Shown here: positions 1-8,912 of the stretch, one piece after another
Layout of the letters: each line of letters starts with the position of its first letter
Numbering within the stretch: the first letter of the stretch is position 1
DNA from: Bifidobacterium primatium
GTDB taxonomy: Bacteria > Actinomycetota > Actinomycetes > Actinomycetales > Bifidobacteriaceae
Reading direction: 5' to 3'
Assembly (NCBI RefSeq): GCF_002802875.1
Contig: NZ_PEBI01000002.1
Coordinates: forward strand, 137,353 to 201,352
Length of the DNA: 64,000 nt
Position numbers and translations under genes: made by a program
The notes under the pieces: generated by a model
What the model was told of the DNA's origin: nothing
Seen by the model: the letters and a program-made list of their open reading frames with translations, nothing else
Databases searched by the model: none

Positions 1-595
1 CGATGACGGTGACGACCTCCTTGGGGATCGCGATGCCGGCGAACAGCAGCACGACCATCACCACATAGGTGTCGAACGCCGCCGACGTGTAGAAGTTCCG
101 CGCCGCCGCACGCAGCTTCTGCCCGACGGTCTGTTGATGCTCACCGTCCGAATCGAGATGCAGCAGCGCGTTGGTGAAGACCAGCGAGCCGGCCGAGCAC
201 ATGATGGCGTTGCCCATGTCGAACATGACGACGGGGACCCCGGCGGCGGGCCCCATGAAGGTCGTCACCACCGGAAGCGTGAAGTTGCCGATGTTGAACG
301 TCGTGGCGTTGAGCATCTCGAACGTGCGGTGTTCGACGCTTTCGCGCCGCGTGGCGAAATAGATGACGAACAGGGGGATGAACGCGCCGAGGAAGCCGAG
401 CAGCACTATCCAGAGCATGCTCATGTCGTGCCTGTTCAGCGCGAACGAATGGATGACGGCCGCGGGCAGCGTGACGTTGAACACGAAGACCTGCAGGATC
501 TTGTAGTCGCGCTCCCTGAACATGCCGGCGCGTTTGAACGCGTAGGCGCCGACGATGATGAGCAGCAGCGAGCCGGTTTTCAATATGAGTTCCAT
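1..595 (-). CDS. AEC family (auxin efflux carrier-like) transporter, 3' end cut by window
   Basis: About 198 N-terminal codons are visible; the gene runs off the left edge. It starts MELILKTGSLLLIIVGAY and alternates hydrophobic segments with short charged loops (LWIVLLGFLGAFIPLFVIYF, then a loop, then NATTFNIGNFTLPVV). The Asn/Gly-rich TFNIGNFTLP stretch is typical of the AEC (PF03547) fold used for organic acid or auxin-like substrates. A GGGGG ribosome site lies a few bases before the ATG. It is last in a minus-strand run behind the lactonase and the DMT transporter, so by context it may export or import an acid linked to rhamnose breakdown. The substrate is not visible from sequence. Confidence 0.8.
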   Translation of the reverse strand, partial: MELILKTGSLLLIIVGAYAFKRAGMFRERDYKILQVFVFNVTLPAAVIHSFALNRHDMSMLWIVLLGFLGAFIPLFVIYFATRRESVEHRTFEMLNATTFNIGNFTLPVVTTFMGPAAGVPVVMFDMGNAIMCSAGSLVFTNALLHLDSDGEHQQTVGQKLRAAARNFYTSAAFDTYVVMVVLLFAGIAIPKEVVTVI

Positions 596-729
596 GGAAT
601 CCCCCTATCCATCACGACCAGCATAGGGCGGCCGGACGCCCGTCCCATACGGGAAGGCTCCCGTCCCCGCCGTGAAACGGGAACGGGAGCCTTCGGACGC
701 CGATGGCGTCGGACGGTCGCCGCCGTGAA

Positions 730-1701
730 TCAGAACTTGTAGTACTTCTTCGCGTTGTCGACGAAGAGCTTGTTCTGCTCGTCCTGGCTGAGGTCCTCGG
801 TGGAGCGGATGAATGCGCCGATGGTGTCGACGTAGGAGCCGTGCAGCTTGTCGACGGGGAAGTTCGAGGCGAACATGCACTTGTCGATGCCGAAGGCGTC
901 GAGCAGGGTGAAGATGGCCGGCTTGAAGCTCTCGATGGTCCAGTAGTGGTCGGTGGACGCCAGGCCGGAGATCTTCATGGTCACGTTGTCGCGCTTGCCG
1001 AGCTCGTAGATGCCGTTCTTCCACAGCTGGAATCCGGCGAGGTTGCGGTCGGCCCACATGCCGGAGTGGTTGACGATGAACATGATGTCGGGGTTGGAGT
1101 CGATGACCTGCAGGGCGCGGCGGTACTGCGTGGGGTAGAGCTGGAGGTCGAACGCCAGGCCGTGCTTGGCGAGCACGCGCAGGCCGGCCAGCCAGTTCGG
1201 GTCGTCCATGTACTCCTTGTTCACGTAGTTGTACAGCGGGTCGACGTGGGTGTTGATGATCTGGCGGATGGCGTGGACGTTGTCGGACGCGGCCTTCTCC
1301 TTCTCGACGATTTCCTCGAAGTCGGGGGAGGAGAGGTCGCCGCCGCCGACGATGGAGATCGGCAGGCCGTCCTCCTCGCTCATGCGCTGCACGGCGGCCA
1401 CCTCGGCCACGGGGTCGTCGGCGTTCATCTGCACGTGCACGGCGCCGATGACCTTGATGTTGGAGCCTTCGGCCTCGGCGACGAGGTCGCGCGGATGGTA
1501 GGCGTGGATGATCGGGGTCCAGTCGCCCTCGAACGTGATGCCCTTCTTCGCCGGGTCGAACCACGAGAACAGGTCGGGCTGGATGATGTGCACGTGGGCG
1601 TCGATGATGGTGCGCGTCTTGCGGGCGTTCTCCTCCGACTGCGGCACGATGGTGTAGAGGCGGCTGGGTGCGGTGCCGGTGTATTCCTCATTGAGGGTCA
1701 T
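730..1701 (-). CDS. Amidohydrolase (COG3618 type), probable sugar-acid lactonase
   Basis: 323 residues, a usual length for COG3618 TIM-barrel hydrolases. The N-terminal metal motif is IIDAHVH (about residues 32-38), with a later VNHSGMW motif and a C-terminal NFPVDK segment, all typical of PF04909. AAAGGAG lies just before the ATG. Members of this family act as L-rhamnono-1,4-lactonase or L-fucono-lactonase. Lying next to L-rhamnonate dehydratase and aldolase, it is inferred to open rhamnono-lactone to rhamnonate. It is transcribed with the DMT gene upstream and the AEC gene downstream. Lactonase activity is an inference; the fold is well supported. Confidence 0.8.
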   Translation of the reverse strand: MTLNEEYTGTAPSRLYTIVPQSEENARKTRTIIDAHVHIIQPDLFSWFDPAKKGITFEGDWTPIIHAYHPRDLVAEAEGSNIKVIGAVHVQMNADDPVAEVAAVQRMSEEDGLPISIVGGGDLSSPDFEEIVEKEKAASDNVHAIRQIINTHVDPLYNYVNKEYMDDPNWLAGLRVLAKHGLAFDLQLYPTQYRRALQVIDSNPDIMFIVNHSGMWADRNLAGFQLWKNGIYELGKRDNVTMKISGLASTDHYWTIESFKPAIFTLLDAFGIDKCMFASNFPVDKLHGSYVDTIGAFIRSTEDLSQDEQNKLFVDNAKKYYKF

Positions 1702-1895
1702 GGCGATTCTCCTTTGAATTCTGCTGAATCCTTGTGATGTTGTCTGGTTTGCCGCGCCGATGGATGTCGGTTCATCGACGCGTATGTTGTTGTGTGATGT
1801 CTTCGGTTGGAATCGTGCCGACCCTGGTTGACATCGGAGCGGGCCGGCACGACGGATTGGTTGATATCGGGGCGTCTGCCGTTATGACGACGTCG

Positions 1896-2882
1896 TCACT
1901 TCGCGGCCGCGGCGGCGGGCCTGCCGTCGGTCGTCGACGTCTTCGCGGGCGTTTTCGCGACGGCCTTGTCGTCATCGTTCTCGTCCTGTACGCCGCTCAA
2001 TGCGGTCAGCACGATGGAGGCGCTCACGATGAGCAGGCCGATGACCTCGAGCAGGGTCGGGAACTGTCCGAAGAACAGGCCGATGATGAGGGAGATCACG
2101 GGGTAGAGCGCCTGCAGCACGGAGAACACGTTCGGCGCGATGGTCTTGAGCATGACCTGGTCGAGCACGGCGGCGATCACCGAGGCGAGGATCGTGAACT
2201 GGATGATGCGCCACACGCTGTTGCCGGGGTCGATGGCCATCTGCTTGACGGCGGACGGGCCGACGAACGGGGCGAGCACGAGCGCGGCGAGCGTGATGGC
2301 CAGCGACAGGGCGTCGAGGGCGCCGTTGTGGGCCATCTTGTTGCCGAAGAAGATGTAGCCGGCCCACGCGAGGGCGGCGACGAAGGAGGCGACCAGACCG
2401 ATGACGATGGTGTCGGACTTGTTGCCGGAGAGCGACAGACCGGCGAGCATGGCCACGCCGATGGCCGCCACGACGATGGCGGAACGCTGCTTCCAGTTCT
2501 TGCCGGTGATGGCGCCGATGGCCACCGGACCGAGGAACTGGATCGGGACGGCGATGCCCATCGCGAGGTTGTCGACGCTGATGTTGTAGGAGGTGTACAT
2601 GGTGCCGATGGAGACCGCGAACAGCACGAGCCAGATGATCTGCTCCTTCGTCCACTTCTTCCTCCACGGCTGGCGCCACAGCAGCAATACGATGGCGGTG
2701 ATGCTCAGGCGGACCCACGCCACCTGCACGCCGCCGACGGTGTCGAACGCCGGGGTGAGGAATCCGGTGCCGACGTAGTTGCAGGAACCCGCGATGACCA
2801 CCAGGATGATGGCGAAGAGCAGGGGGTTCTTGGACCGTAGCCTCTCCCAGATGGATGGCTGCTTTGCGACTGGAGCTTCCAT
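1896..2882 (-). CDS. DMT superfamily (EamA/RhaT-like) transporter
   Basis: 328 residues from ATG 2882, which has a clear AAAGGAGAT site. An in-frame extension to 3146 has no ribosome site and runs through the control region, so it is not used. About ten membrane segments are visible, from LLFAIILVVIAGSCNYVGTG to VIGLLIVSASIVLTAL, with two EamA-like halves. The C-terminus ends in a soluble tail rich in Asp, Lys and Ala (DENDDDKAVAKTP). First gene of the minus-strand operon and divergent from rhmD, so uptake of L-rhamnose or a related sugar or acid is the likely role. The substrate is inferred from context only. Confidence 0.78.
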   Translation of the reverse strand: MEAPVAKQPSIWERLRSKNPLLFAIILVVIAGSCNYVGTGFLTPAFDTVGGVQVAWVRLSITAIVLLLWRQPWRKKWTKEQIIWLVLFAVSIGTMYTSYNISVDNLAMGIAVPIQFLGPVAIGAITGKNWKQRSAIVVAAIGVAMLAGLSLSGNKSDTIVIGLVASFVAALAWAGYIFFGNKMAHNGALDALSLAITLAALVLAPFVGPSAVKQMAIDPGNSVWRIIQFTILASVIAAVLDQVMLKTIAPNVFSVLQALYPVISLIIGLFFGQFPTLLEVIGLLIVSASIVLTALSGVQDENDDDKAVAKTPAKTSTTDGRPAAAAAK

Positions 2883-3269
2883 TGATGATCTCCTTTGACT
2901 TCGGCTTCGTTGCCTGGACCTGCCGTATGTTGACCTGTCCGGTGTCGCCTCCCAACGCCTACAACGTTGCAGACATTGGGTTTTCGTAAGTTTTCGGTTG
3001 TCTTCTCGTTGTTGCCGTTGTTTGCACAATGGCTGACGAAACCCACTATATGGCGCATGGAAGGGTGTGCCGATATGTGGGATTCTCAATCGTTGCATAT
3101 CGGTAAACGTCGGTACTGCGTCCCTATATTTGGTACGCCTGTTCAAGGCGTCTATATTCGGTAACTGAGATCGCCGAGGTCACCACGACAACCGCTCGAC
3201 AACAACGTCGACGGACGCGAAGACGCGTGACGGTCAGACATAACACTCCAAACCACGGAGGGAGCAACA
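2883..3269. promoter_or_regulatory. Divergent control region with repeated CGGTA sites
   Basis: Gap of 387 bases between divergent operons. CGGTA/TATATTYGGTA motifs recur: GCCGATATG (3069-3077, reverse strand), CATATCGGTAAAC (3096-3108), CGGTAC (3111-3116), CTATATTTGGTAC (3124-3136) and CTATATTCGGTAAC (3152-3165). Spacing and repetition suggest operators for the IclR protein encoded at 5723. TTGACCTGTCC near 2931 could be part of a promoter. The start of rhmD is preceded by GGAGGGAG. Confidence 0.55.
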
Positions 3270-4496
3270 ATGGCACTAGCACCAGCATTGAAGCTGCCCA
3301 CGATCACGCACATCCGTGCGTACAGCATGGGCGGCGCCGCAGCCAAGATCCACGGTCAGGGCGGCGGCGACTACCACGATCAGGGCAAGGACCACTGGAT
3401 CGACAACCATATCGCGACGCCGATGTCCAAGTACAAGGAGTACGAGCAGTCCCGCCAGTCCTTCGGCCTGAACGTGCTCGGCACGCTGGTCGTTGAAGTC
3501 GAGGCCTCCGACGGCACCACCGGCTTCGCCATCTCCACCGCCGGAACCATCGGCTGCTTCATCGTCGAGCATCATCTGTCCCGCTTCGTCGAGGGCAAGC
3601 GCGTCGATCAGATCAAGCTGATCCACGACCAGATGCTCAACTCCACCCTGTTCTACTCCGGTGGTGGCGGCGTCGTCATCAACACCATCTCCGCCGTCGA
3701 CCTGGCGCTGTGGGACCTCTACGGCAAGGTCGTCAAGCTTCCGGTCTACAAGCTGCTCGGCGGCGCCGTGCGCGACGAGATCCACTTCTACGCCACCGGC
3801 GCCCGTCCGGACCTGGCGCAGAAGATGGGCTTCATCGGCGGCAAGCTGCCGACCCACTGGAGCTCCGCATTCGGCGACGAAGGCATCGAGAAGGACATCG
3901 CCACCCTCGCCGACATGCGCGAACGCGTCGGCGACAAGTTCTGGCTGATGTTCGACTGCTGGATGAGCCAGGACGTCAACTACGCCACCAAGCTCGCCCA
4001 CGCGGCCGCCCCCTACAAGCTCAAGTGGATGGAGGAGTGCTTCCCGCCGAACCAGATCGAGTCCTACCGCGAGCTCAAGAAGAACATGCCGAAGGGCATG
4101 CTCATGACCACCGGCGAGCACACCGGCACCCTCGAGGGCTTCAAGGAGCTCTCCGACGCCGGCGTCGACATCCTCCAGCCCGATGTCGGCTGGTGCGGCG
4201 GCGTGACCTCGCTGTGCGAGATTGCCGCGATCGCCAAGTCCCGTGGCCAGCTCGTGGTGCCCCACGGCTCCTCCGTCTACTCGCACCACGCCGTGATCAC
4301 CTTCACCAACACGCCGTTCAGCGAGATGCTGATGACCGCGCCGAAGGCCGATCATGTCCGGCCGCAGTTCGACCCGGTCCTGCTCGACGAGCCGGTTCCG
4401 CACGACGGCATCATCACCGCCGAGGAACTCGACAAGCCCGGCTTCGGCGTCGAACTCAACCGCAGCTGCCCGCTCGAGCGTCCGTTCGAGCACTGA
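3270..4496 (+). CDS. rhmD: L-rhamnonate dehydratase
   Basis: 408 residues, enolase superfamily. It converts L-rhamnonate to 2-keto-3-deoxy-L-rhamnonate. Long blocks match the known RhmD family from memory: [112 protein letters not shown] and FGVELNR. The metal-binding Asp of FDCWMSQD, the Glu of WMEECFPP and the Glu of GEHTG are present, as is the catalytic His of VYSHHAV. Full length, with GGAGGGAG before ATG. A strong hairpin follows, so it may be transcribed separately from rhmA. Confidence 0.95.
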   Translation: MALAPALKLPTITHIRAYSMGGAAAKIHGQGGGDYHDQGKDHWIDNHIATPMSKYKEYEQSRQSFGLNVLGTLVVEVEASDGTTGFAISTAGTIGCFIVEHHLSRFVEGKRVDQIKLIHDQMLNSTLFYSGGGGVVINTISAVDLALWDLYGKVVKLPVYKLLGGAVRDEIHFYATGARPDLAQKMGFIGGKLPTHWSSAFGDEGIEKDIATLADMRERVGDKFWLMFDCWMSQDVNYATKLAHAAAPYKLKWMEECFPPNQIESYRELKKNMPKGMLMTTGEHTGTLEGFKELSDAGVDILQPDVGWCGGVTSLCEIAAIAKSRGQLVVPHGSSVYSHHAVITFTNTPFSEMLMTAPKADHVRPQFDPVLLDEPVPHDGIITAEELDKPGFGVELNRSCPLERPFEH

Positions 4497-4588
4497 TCGG
4501 CTGGCCGGCCGAATCAATCGGCCGCCGATCACCGGCGCAGATGACCCCATATAACTGAACACGCATAATTCAATACCGATATCAACCA

Positions 4589-4640
4589 GGCGACCGGACG
4601 GCGGAGCATCCTCCCGTCCGGTCGCCTCCCGACTTTTTCG
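4589..4640 (+). terminator. Rho-independent terminator after rhmD
   Basis: GGCGACCGGACGG (4589-4601) pairs with CCGTCCGGTCGCC (4614-4626), 13 pairs around a 12-base loop, followed by CTTTTT. Just upstream, AATACCGATATC (4572-4583) resembles the operators in front of rhmD, so the hairpin may act as a partial stop between two regulated genes. Confidence 0.8.
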
Positions 4641-4731
4641 TCGTAACGATTTCGTCGTCAACGCACCGCATCCCCGCAGCCCGCGCCAAAGGAGACCGAT
4701 GAGCTACGGCACCCATACTGGAGAACACGCA

Positions 4732-5496
4732 ATGACATCACTACCGCACAACGCTTTCAAGCAGGCACTGAAGGAAGGCAAGGAGCAGTATGGTCTGTGG
4801 ATGGCCATGGCTTCCGCCACCGCCGCCGAGATCTCGGCAGACGCCGGCTACGACTGGCTGCTGGTCGACGGCGAACACGGTCCCTACGACCTCAACACCA
4901 TCCTCGACGTGCTGCGCGCCGTCGCGCCATACGACACCACGCCCGTCGTCCGCCCCGCCGCCGCCGACCCGGTGCTCATCAAGCAGGTGCTCGACCTCGG
5001 CGCCCAGACGCTGCTGCTGCCCATGGTCAACAGCAAGGAAGAGGCCGAGCTGATGGTCAAGGCCGTCAACTACGCGCCCGAAGGCATCCGCGGCGTCGGA
5101 TCGCCCATCGCCCGCTCCGGCCGCTGGGGACGCATCCCCAACTACATGCGCGACGCCAAGAACGAGATCTGCCTGCTGCTGCAGTGCGAATCGCAGGAGG
5201 CGCTCGACCACATCGACGACATCGCCTCCGTCGAAGGTGTCGACGGCATCTTCATCGGACCCGCCGACCTCTCCGCCTCGCTCGGCCACCCCGACGACGC
5301 GGCCGCCATCATGGACCAGGTCTACGACGCGTTCGACGTCATCAAGTCGCACGGCAAGGCCGTCGGCTTCCTCGCATTCGACGTGGCCACCGCCAAGGAG
5401 GCCTTCGCCCGCGGCGCCAACTTCGTGGCCGTCGCCGGCGACACCGACCTCTACGTGCGCGCCCTCGCCGAAGGCATCAAGCCCTTCAAGGGCTGA
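4732..5496 (+). CDS. rhmA: 2-keto-3-deoxy-L-rhamnonate aldolase (HpcH/HpaI family)
   Basis: 254 residues. It splits 2-keto-3-deoxy-L-rhamnonate into pyruvate and L-lactaldehyde. Family landmarks: YDWLLVDGEHGP (metal and base region), VRPAAADPVLIKQVLDLGAQTLLLPMV, GVGSPIARSGRWGR, LLLQCES and GIFIGPADLSASLG. The ATG at 4732 matches the usual family N-terminus (M-x-x-L-P-x-N-x-F-K) and has GGAGA upstream. An in-frame ATG at 4699 has an even better AAAGGAG site and would add 11 residues, so the start is not certain. It follows rhmD and precedes the IclR regulator. Confidence 0.93.
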   Translation: MTSLPHNAFKQALKEGKEQYGLWMAMASATAAEISADAGYDWLLVDGEHGPYDLNTILDVLRAVAPYDTTPVVRPAAADPVLIKQVLDLGAQTLLLPMVNSKEEAELMVKAVNYAPEGIRGVGSPIARSGRWGRIPNYMRDAKNEICLLLQCESQEALDHIDDIASVEGVDGIFIGPADLSASLGHPDDAAAIMDQVYDAFDVIKSHGKAVGFLAFDVATAKEAFARGANFVAVAGDTDLYVRALAEGIKPFKG

Positions 5497-5520
5497 GGTC
5501 CGGCGTGCCGCTTGCCCCTT

Positions 5521-5575
5521 CGGCTCCTCCTCGCATATGAGGGGAGCCGACCGCCGAAGGCGGTCCGAGGGGAGT
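5521..5575. repeat. CTCCCCTC-type palindromic element, diverged copy
   Basis: CGGCTCCTCCTCGCATATGAGGGGAGCCG-like first hairpin, then ACCGCC/GGCGGT hairpin and a closing GAGGGGAG. Same two-hairpin layout as the cleaner copies at 6775, 31293 and 31456. Confidence 0.65.
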
Positions 5576-5630
5576 GCGCGCATAAGCCGTGCCTGCCGAT
5601 ATCGCTTTTCCTCCCCTGTTGCTGACGCAT

Positions 5631-5683
5631 GCAGCCGCCAGTCGATGGCACGGGCTTCGGCCCGCCCATCGTCCGGCGGCTGC
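5631..5683. terminator. Long hairpin between rhmA and the IclR gene
   Basis: GCAGCCGCC (5631-5639) pairs with GGCGGCTGC (5675-5683), and inside it CGATGG pairs with CCATCG and CGGGC with GCCCG. There is no T-run, so it may be an RNA stability or processing hairpin rather than a true terminator. Confidence 0.5.
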
Positions 5684-5722
5684 ACGCATTTGCCGATACC
5701 CCATCCACTAAGGTTGAATCCC

Positions 5723-6517
5723 ATGGCAGAAAACACCGCCGCCCCATCGGGTACACGAACGCTCATCCACGGCATCGAGGTCATTCGCAGCGTAGCGAAC
5801 GGCGCCGCATCGCTGCGCGAAGTCGTCGAGGCCACCGGACTCAGCCGCAGCACCGCGCACCGTCTCATCCAGGCCCTGCGCATCGAACGCTTCCTGCGTG
5901 AAAACTCCGACGGCAGCCTCCTGCTCGGACCCGCGCTCATCGAGCTCGGCTTCCAGGCCCTCAACAGCGTGTCGTTGCAGGCCGTCGCCCACCCCATACT
6001 CCTCGACCTCGCCCAACGAGCCAAAGACACCATCCACCTCGCCGTCGAAGACTCCGGCATGGCCCTCTACCTCGACAAGATCCACGGCACCCGAGGCATC
6101 GAAATCCGATCGTGGCCCGGTTGCCGCATGCCGCTGACCTACACCGGCATCGGCAAGGCCCTGCTCCTCGACTCGCCCGACCGCTGGCGTTCCCAATACA
6201 TCCAGGATCGCAACCTCACCGGACGCGACCCCGAACACGACTACGCCGACGAATCCGCGTTCTCCGCAGCCATGGCCAAATTCGCCAGACAGGGCTTCGC
6301 CTACGACCTCGAGGAGAACGAGCCCGGCATCCGCTGCGTATCCGCCCCCGTGCGCGACGGCCGCGGCAAGACCGTCGCCGCCATATCCGTCTCCGGCGCC
6401 ATACAGTTCATGCCGCCCAAGCGCATGCGCGCACTGGGCCCCGTCGTCGTCGACGCCGCCAGCCGCATCAGCGCGGAGCTCGGATACAAGACCGCCGCCA
6501 ACGACTCCATCGAGTGA
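5723..6517 (+). CDS. IclR family transcriptional regulator
   Basis: 264 residues from ATG 5723, with AAGG about nine bases upstream. The open frame extends back to 5237 but overlaps rhmA, so the inner start is used. The N-terminus carries the winged HTH (LIHGIEVIRSVANG, SLREVVEATGLSRSTAHRLIQAL), followed by the IclR effector domain (AKDTIHLAVEDSGMALYLDKI, PLTYTGIGKALL, GFAYDLEENEPGIRCVSAPV). This layout is normal for IclR proteins that sense small organic acids. Located last in the rhamnose module, it is the obvious candidate to bind the CGGTA repeats at 3069-3165; that link is inferred. Confidence 0.9.
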   Translation: MAENTAAPSGTRTLIHGIEVIRSVANGAASLREVVEATGLSRSTAHRLIQALRIERFLRENSDGSLLLGPALIELGFQALNSVSLQAVAHPILLDLAQRAKDTIHLAVEDSGMALYLDKIHGTRGIEIRSWPGCRMPLTYTGIGKALLLDSPDRWRSQYIQDRNLTGRDPEHDYADESAFSAAMAKFARQGFAYDLEENEPGIRCVSAPVRDGRGKTVAAISVSGAIQFMPPKRMRALGPVVVDAASRISAELGYKTAANDSIE

Positions 6518-6526
6518 TTCCGCGCG

Positions 6527-6660
6527 CAATGGAGCGTCATCGGTCCGGCTGAAGACTCGACGTACCTTCGTACGCCTTCGTCTTCCGCCAGACCGATGCC
6601 GCACGCATTGCGTATGGAATCCGGCTGCGTACGCCTTCATCCTCCGGCACGCCGAATCCG
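6527..6660. repeat. GACGTACCTTCGTACG dispersed element, copy 1
   Basis: Core CTCGACGTACCTTCGTACG with CCTTCGTCTTCC after it lies at about 6556-6590, and a weaker second half (GCGTACGCCTTCATCCTCC) at about 6627-6645. CGTAC/GTACG arms form a short hairpin. Closely related copies follow nusG at 9826-10015. Confidence 0.7.
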
Positions 6661-6704
6661 CGCGCGTCCTGCGCGGAATCACTAGCTGTGGAGGCGGGAC
6701 TTTG

Positions 6705-6827
6705 GCTCCCGCTGGCGGGAGCTGGCTCGGCGGAGCCGAGACTGAGGGTGGTGGTAGCCTGCGGCCTCTCGTCTGGCTCCCCTCATGATTGAGGGGAGCT
6801 GTCGGCGCAGCCGACTGAGGGGAGTTG
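6705..6827. repeat. CTCCCCTC palindromic elements, one diverged and one intact
   Basis: First part: GGCTCCCGC/GCGGGAGC then GGCTCGGC/GCCGAG (6712-6750). Second part from 6775: GGCTCCCCTC/GAGGGGAGC, then GTCGGC/GCCGAC, then TGAGGGGAGTTG. The second part is nearly identical to the two copies after fas. The gap 6518-6908 contains no gene that I can support; it is filled by this and the element at 6527. Confidence 0.75.
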
Positions 6828-6908
6828 ACCACTACGGCATACGACGTCGTAAAAAAACGACGCCACGATTTCTCGCAATCATCGCCATATGGTTATAGGC
6901 TTGAAACC

Positions 6909-8126
6909 ATGGCTGAACTCGAATCATGGCAGACCCTGAGCGATCGAATCAATTCCGTTTCCCCCTCCGCCACGCTGGCCGTGGACGGCAAGGCGAAAGC
7001 CCTCAAGGCGGCGGGCGTGGACGTGATCGGATTCGGCGCCGGCGAGCCGAACTTCCCAACCCCCGACTACATCGTCGACGTGGCCGCCGCAGCATGCCGC
7101 GACCCGAAGAACCACCGCTACACGCCCACCGCCGGTCTGCCCGAGCTGCGCGAGGCCATCGCCGCGAAGACCCTGCGCGACTCCGGCTACGAGGTCGCCC
7201 CGAGCCAGGTGGTCGTCACCAACGGCGGCAAGCAGGCCGTCTTCGAAACGTTCCAGGTGCTCATCAACGATGGCGACGAGGTCATCATCCCCGCACCGTT
7301 CTGGACGTCCTACACCGAAGTCGTCAAGCTCGCCGGCGGCAAGCCCGTCGAGGTGTTCTCCGGCTCCGACCAGAACTTCACCCCCACCGTGGACCAGCTC
7401 GAGGCCGCCCGCACCGAGCGCACCAAGGCCATCGTGCTCAACTCCCCGTCCAACCCCACCGGCGCCGTCTGGCCCGAGGAGACCGTGCGCGCCATCGGCG
7501 AATGGGCCGTCGCCAACCATCTGTGGGTCATCTCCGACGAGATCTACGAACACCTCAACTACGACGGCACCAAGACCACGTACGTCGGCGCCGTGGTGCC
7601 CGAGGTACGCGACCAGCTCATCGTGCTCAACGGCGTGGCCAAGACCTATGCCATGACAGGCTGGCGAGTCGGCTGGTCCATCGCCCCCGAACCGGTCGCC
7701 AAGGCCATCGCCAAGCTCTCCGGCCACATGACCTCCAACGTCGCCAACGTCTCCCAGCGCGCCGCGCTCGCCGCCGTCGCCGGACCGCTCGACGAGGTCC
7801 ATGTGATGCGCGAGGCATTCGACAAGCGTCGCCGCGCCATCGTCGCCGCGCTCAACGCCATCCCCGGCGTCGACTGCCCGACCCCCACCGGCGCGTTCTA
7901 CGCATTCCCCAACGTCGAGGCCCTGCTCGGCAAGCCGCTCGGCCCCAACGGCTCCGTGGCCGCCACCAGCTCCGACCTCGCCGCGCTCCTGCTCGACGAG
8001 GCGCACATCGCCGCCGTGCCCGGCGAGGCGTTCGGCGCCCCCGGCTACCTGCGATTCTCCTACGCGCTCGCCGACGACCAGCTCGCCGAAGGCATGAAGC
8101 GCTTCCAGGACTGGGTCGCCGCCTGA
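6909..8126 (+). CDS. PLP-dependent class I aminotransferase (aspartate aminotransferase type)
   Basis: 405 residues if started at ATG 6909 ([14 protein letters not shown]), the usual family N-terminus; an in-frame ATG at 6825 would add 28 residues that overlap a repeat element. Motifs: [43 protein letters not shown], and the PLP lysine K245 in [17 protein letters not shown]-terminus has GYLRFSYA with the substrate-binding Arg. It transfers amino groups between aspartate or similar donors and 2-oxoglutarate. No good ribosome site is visible before 6909. Not obviously tied to its neighbours. Confidence 0.88.
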   Translation: MAELESWQTLSDRINSVSPSATLAVDGKAKALKAAGVDVIGFGAGEPNFPTPDYIVDVAAAACRDPKNHRYTPTAGLPELREAIAAKTLRDSGYEVAPSQVVVTNGGKQAVFETFQVLINDGDEVIIPAPFWTSYTEVVKLAGGKPVEVFSGSDQNFTPTVDQLEAARTERTKAIVLNSPSNPTGAVWPEETVRAIGEWAVANHLWVISDEIYEHLNYDGTKTTYVGAVVPEVRDQLIVLNGVAKTYAMTGWRVGWSIAPEPVAKAIAKLSGHMTSNVANVSQRAALAAVAGPLDEVHVMREAFDKRRRAIVAALNAIPGVDCPTPTGAFYAFPNVEALLGKPLGPNGSVAATSSDLAALLLDEAHIAAVPGEAFGAPGYLRFSYALADDQLAEGMKRFQDWVAA

Positions 8127-8170
8127 TGGCGGCCGATACGGTCCGATCGCGGCTCGGCCGCGAGTAATTG

Positions 8171-8308
8171 CGAGTTGTGAGGCTTCGTCTGGCGAAACAC
8201 CGACCGACGAAGCCTCACGCATATGCGAAAACGTTGAAATTCCGGTCCTGGCGTGACGACAAGACGGATGGCATTCGGGACGCTTTGAAATCAAAGCCTC
8301 ACAACTCG
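8171..8308. repeat. Hairpin array, GTGAGGCTT arm family
   Basis: GTGAGGCTTCGTC (8177-8189) pairs with GACGAAGCCTCAC (8206-8218). The outer CGAGTTGTGAGGCTT (8171-8185) also pairs perfectly with AAGCCTCACAACTCG (8294-8308), so two folds compete for the same left arm. ACGTTGAAATTCC lies between them. The gap 8127-8479 holds no supported gene; the remainder leads into tRNA-Trp. Confidence 0.7.
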
Positions 8309-8479
8309 TGTTTTCATATATTGTCGGTCGCGACTCGCCGCGAATTCCCAACGTTTTTCGGCGACTTCGCCCCTCGACTGGACGGAATCGACAAATGCCG
8401 CTATTATCTTCACTTGGCGGTTTCACCGCCCGTCTAACACCGATGTTCGCATATGTGTGTATGATAGGCGAGGTTACTT

Positions 8480-8552
8480 AGGGAAGTGGCGCAATTGGTA
8501 GCGCAACGGTCTCCAAAACCGTAGGTTGTGGGTTCGAGTCCCGCCTTCCCTG
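8480..8552 (+). tRNA. tRNA-Trp (CCA)
   Basis: 73 bases. Acceptor AGGGAAG (8480-8486) pairs with CTTCCCT (8545-8551), discriminator G. Anticodon stem ACGGT/ACCGT with loop CTCCAAA gives anticodon CCA. TTCGAGTC lies in the T loop. CCA is not encoded. Upstream of secE, as in many actinobacteria. Confidence 0.97.
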
Positions 8553-8594
8553 CTAGAGATGAACAACGGTTCCGCCAACCAGTGAGGATGAACG

Positions 8595-8825
8595 ATGGCC
8601 AAGAAATCAGACGCTGAAGCGAAAACGGTGAAGCCGAACATCTTCATGCGTATTGGCCTGTTCATCAAGCAGATCATTGATGAGCTTCGCAAGGTCATCA
8701 CTCCCACACGCAAGGAACTGCTGTTGTGGTCCATCGCTGTGTTCATCTTCGTTATTTTCCTGATGCTGTTCGTCTCCGCCCTCGATTTCGGACTGGGTAA
8801 GCTGGTCTTCTGGGTATTCGGCTGA
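8595..8825 (+). CDS. secE: Preprotein translocase subunit SecE
   Basis: 76 residues, typical of the short Gram-positive SecE. The basic N-terminus (MAKKSDAEAKTVK) is followed by the amphipathic segment FIKQIIDELRKVITPTRKELL and one C-terminal membrane helix (WSIAVFIFVIFLMLFVSAL). It clamps SecY in the protein export channel. GAGGATG-type site precedes the ATG. It lies between tRNA-Trp and nusG, the standard order. Confidence 0.96.
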   Translation: MAKKSDAEAKTVKPNIFMRIGLFIKQIIDELRKVITPTRKELLLWSIAVFIFVIFLMLFVSALDFGLGKLVFWVFG

Positions 8826-8912
8826 GCCGCAGCTGCTGCGACGGCACGTCTGAACCGCGGTTCTCGAACAACGAACGCCATTGGAATCTCACTGCTTTAA
8901 AGGATGCATGGT

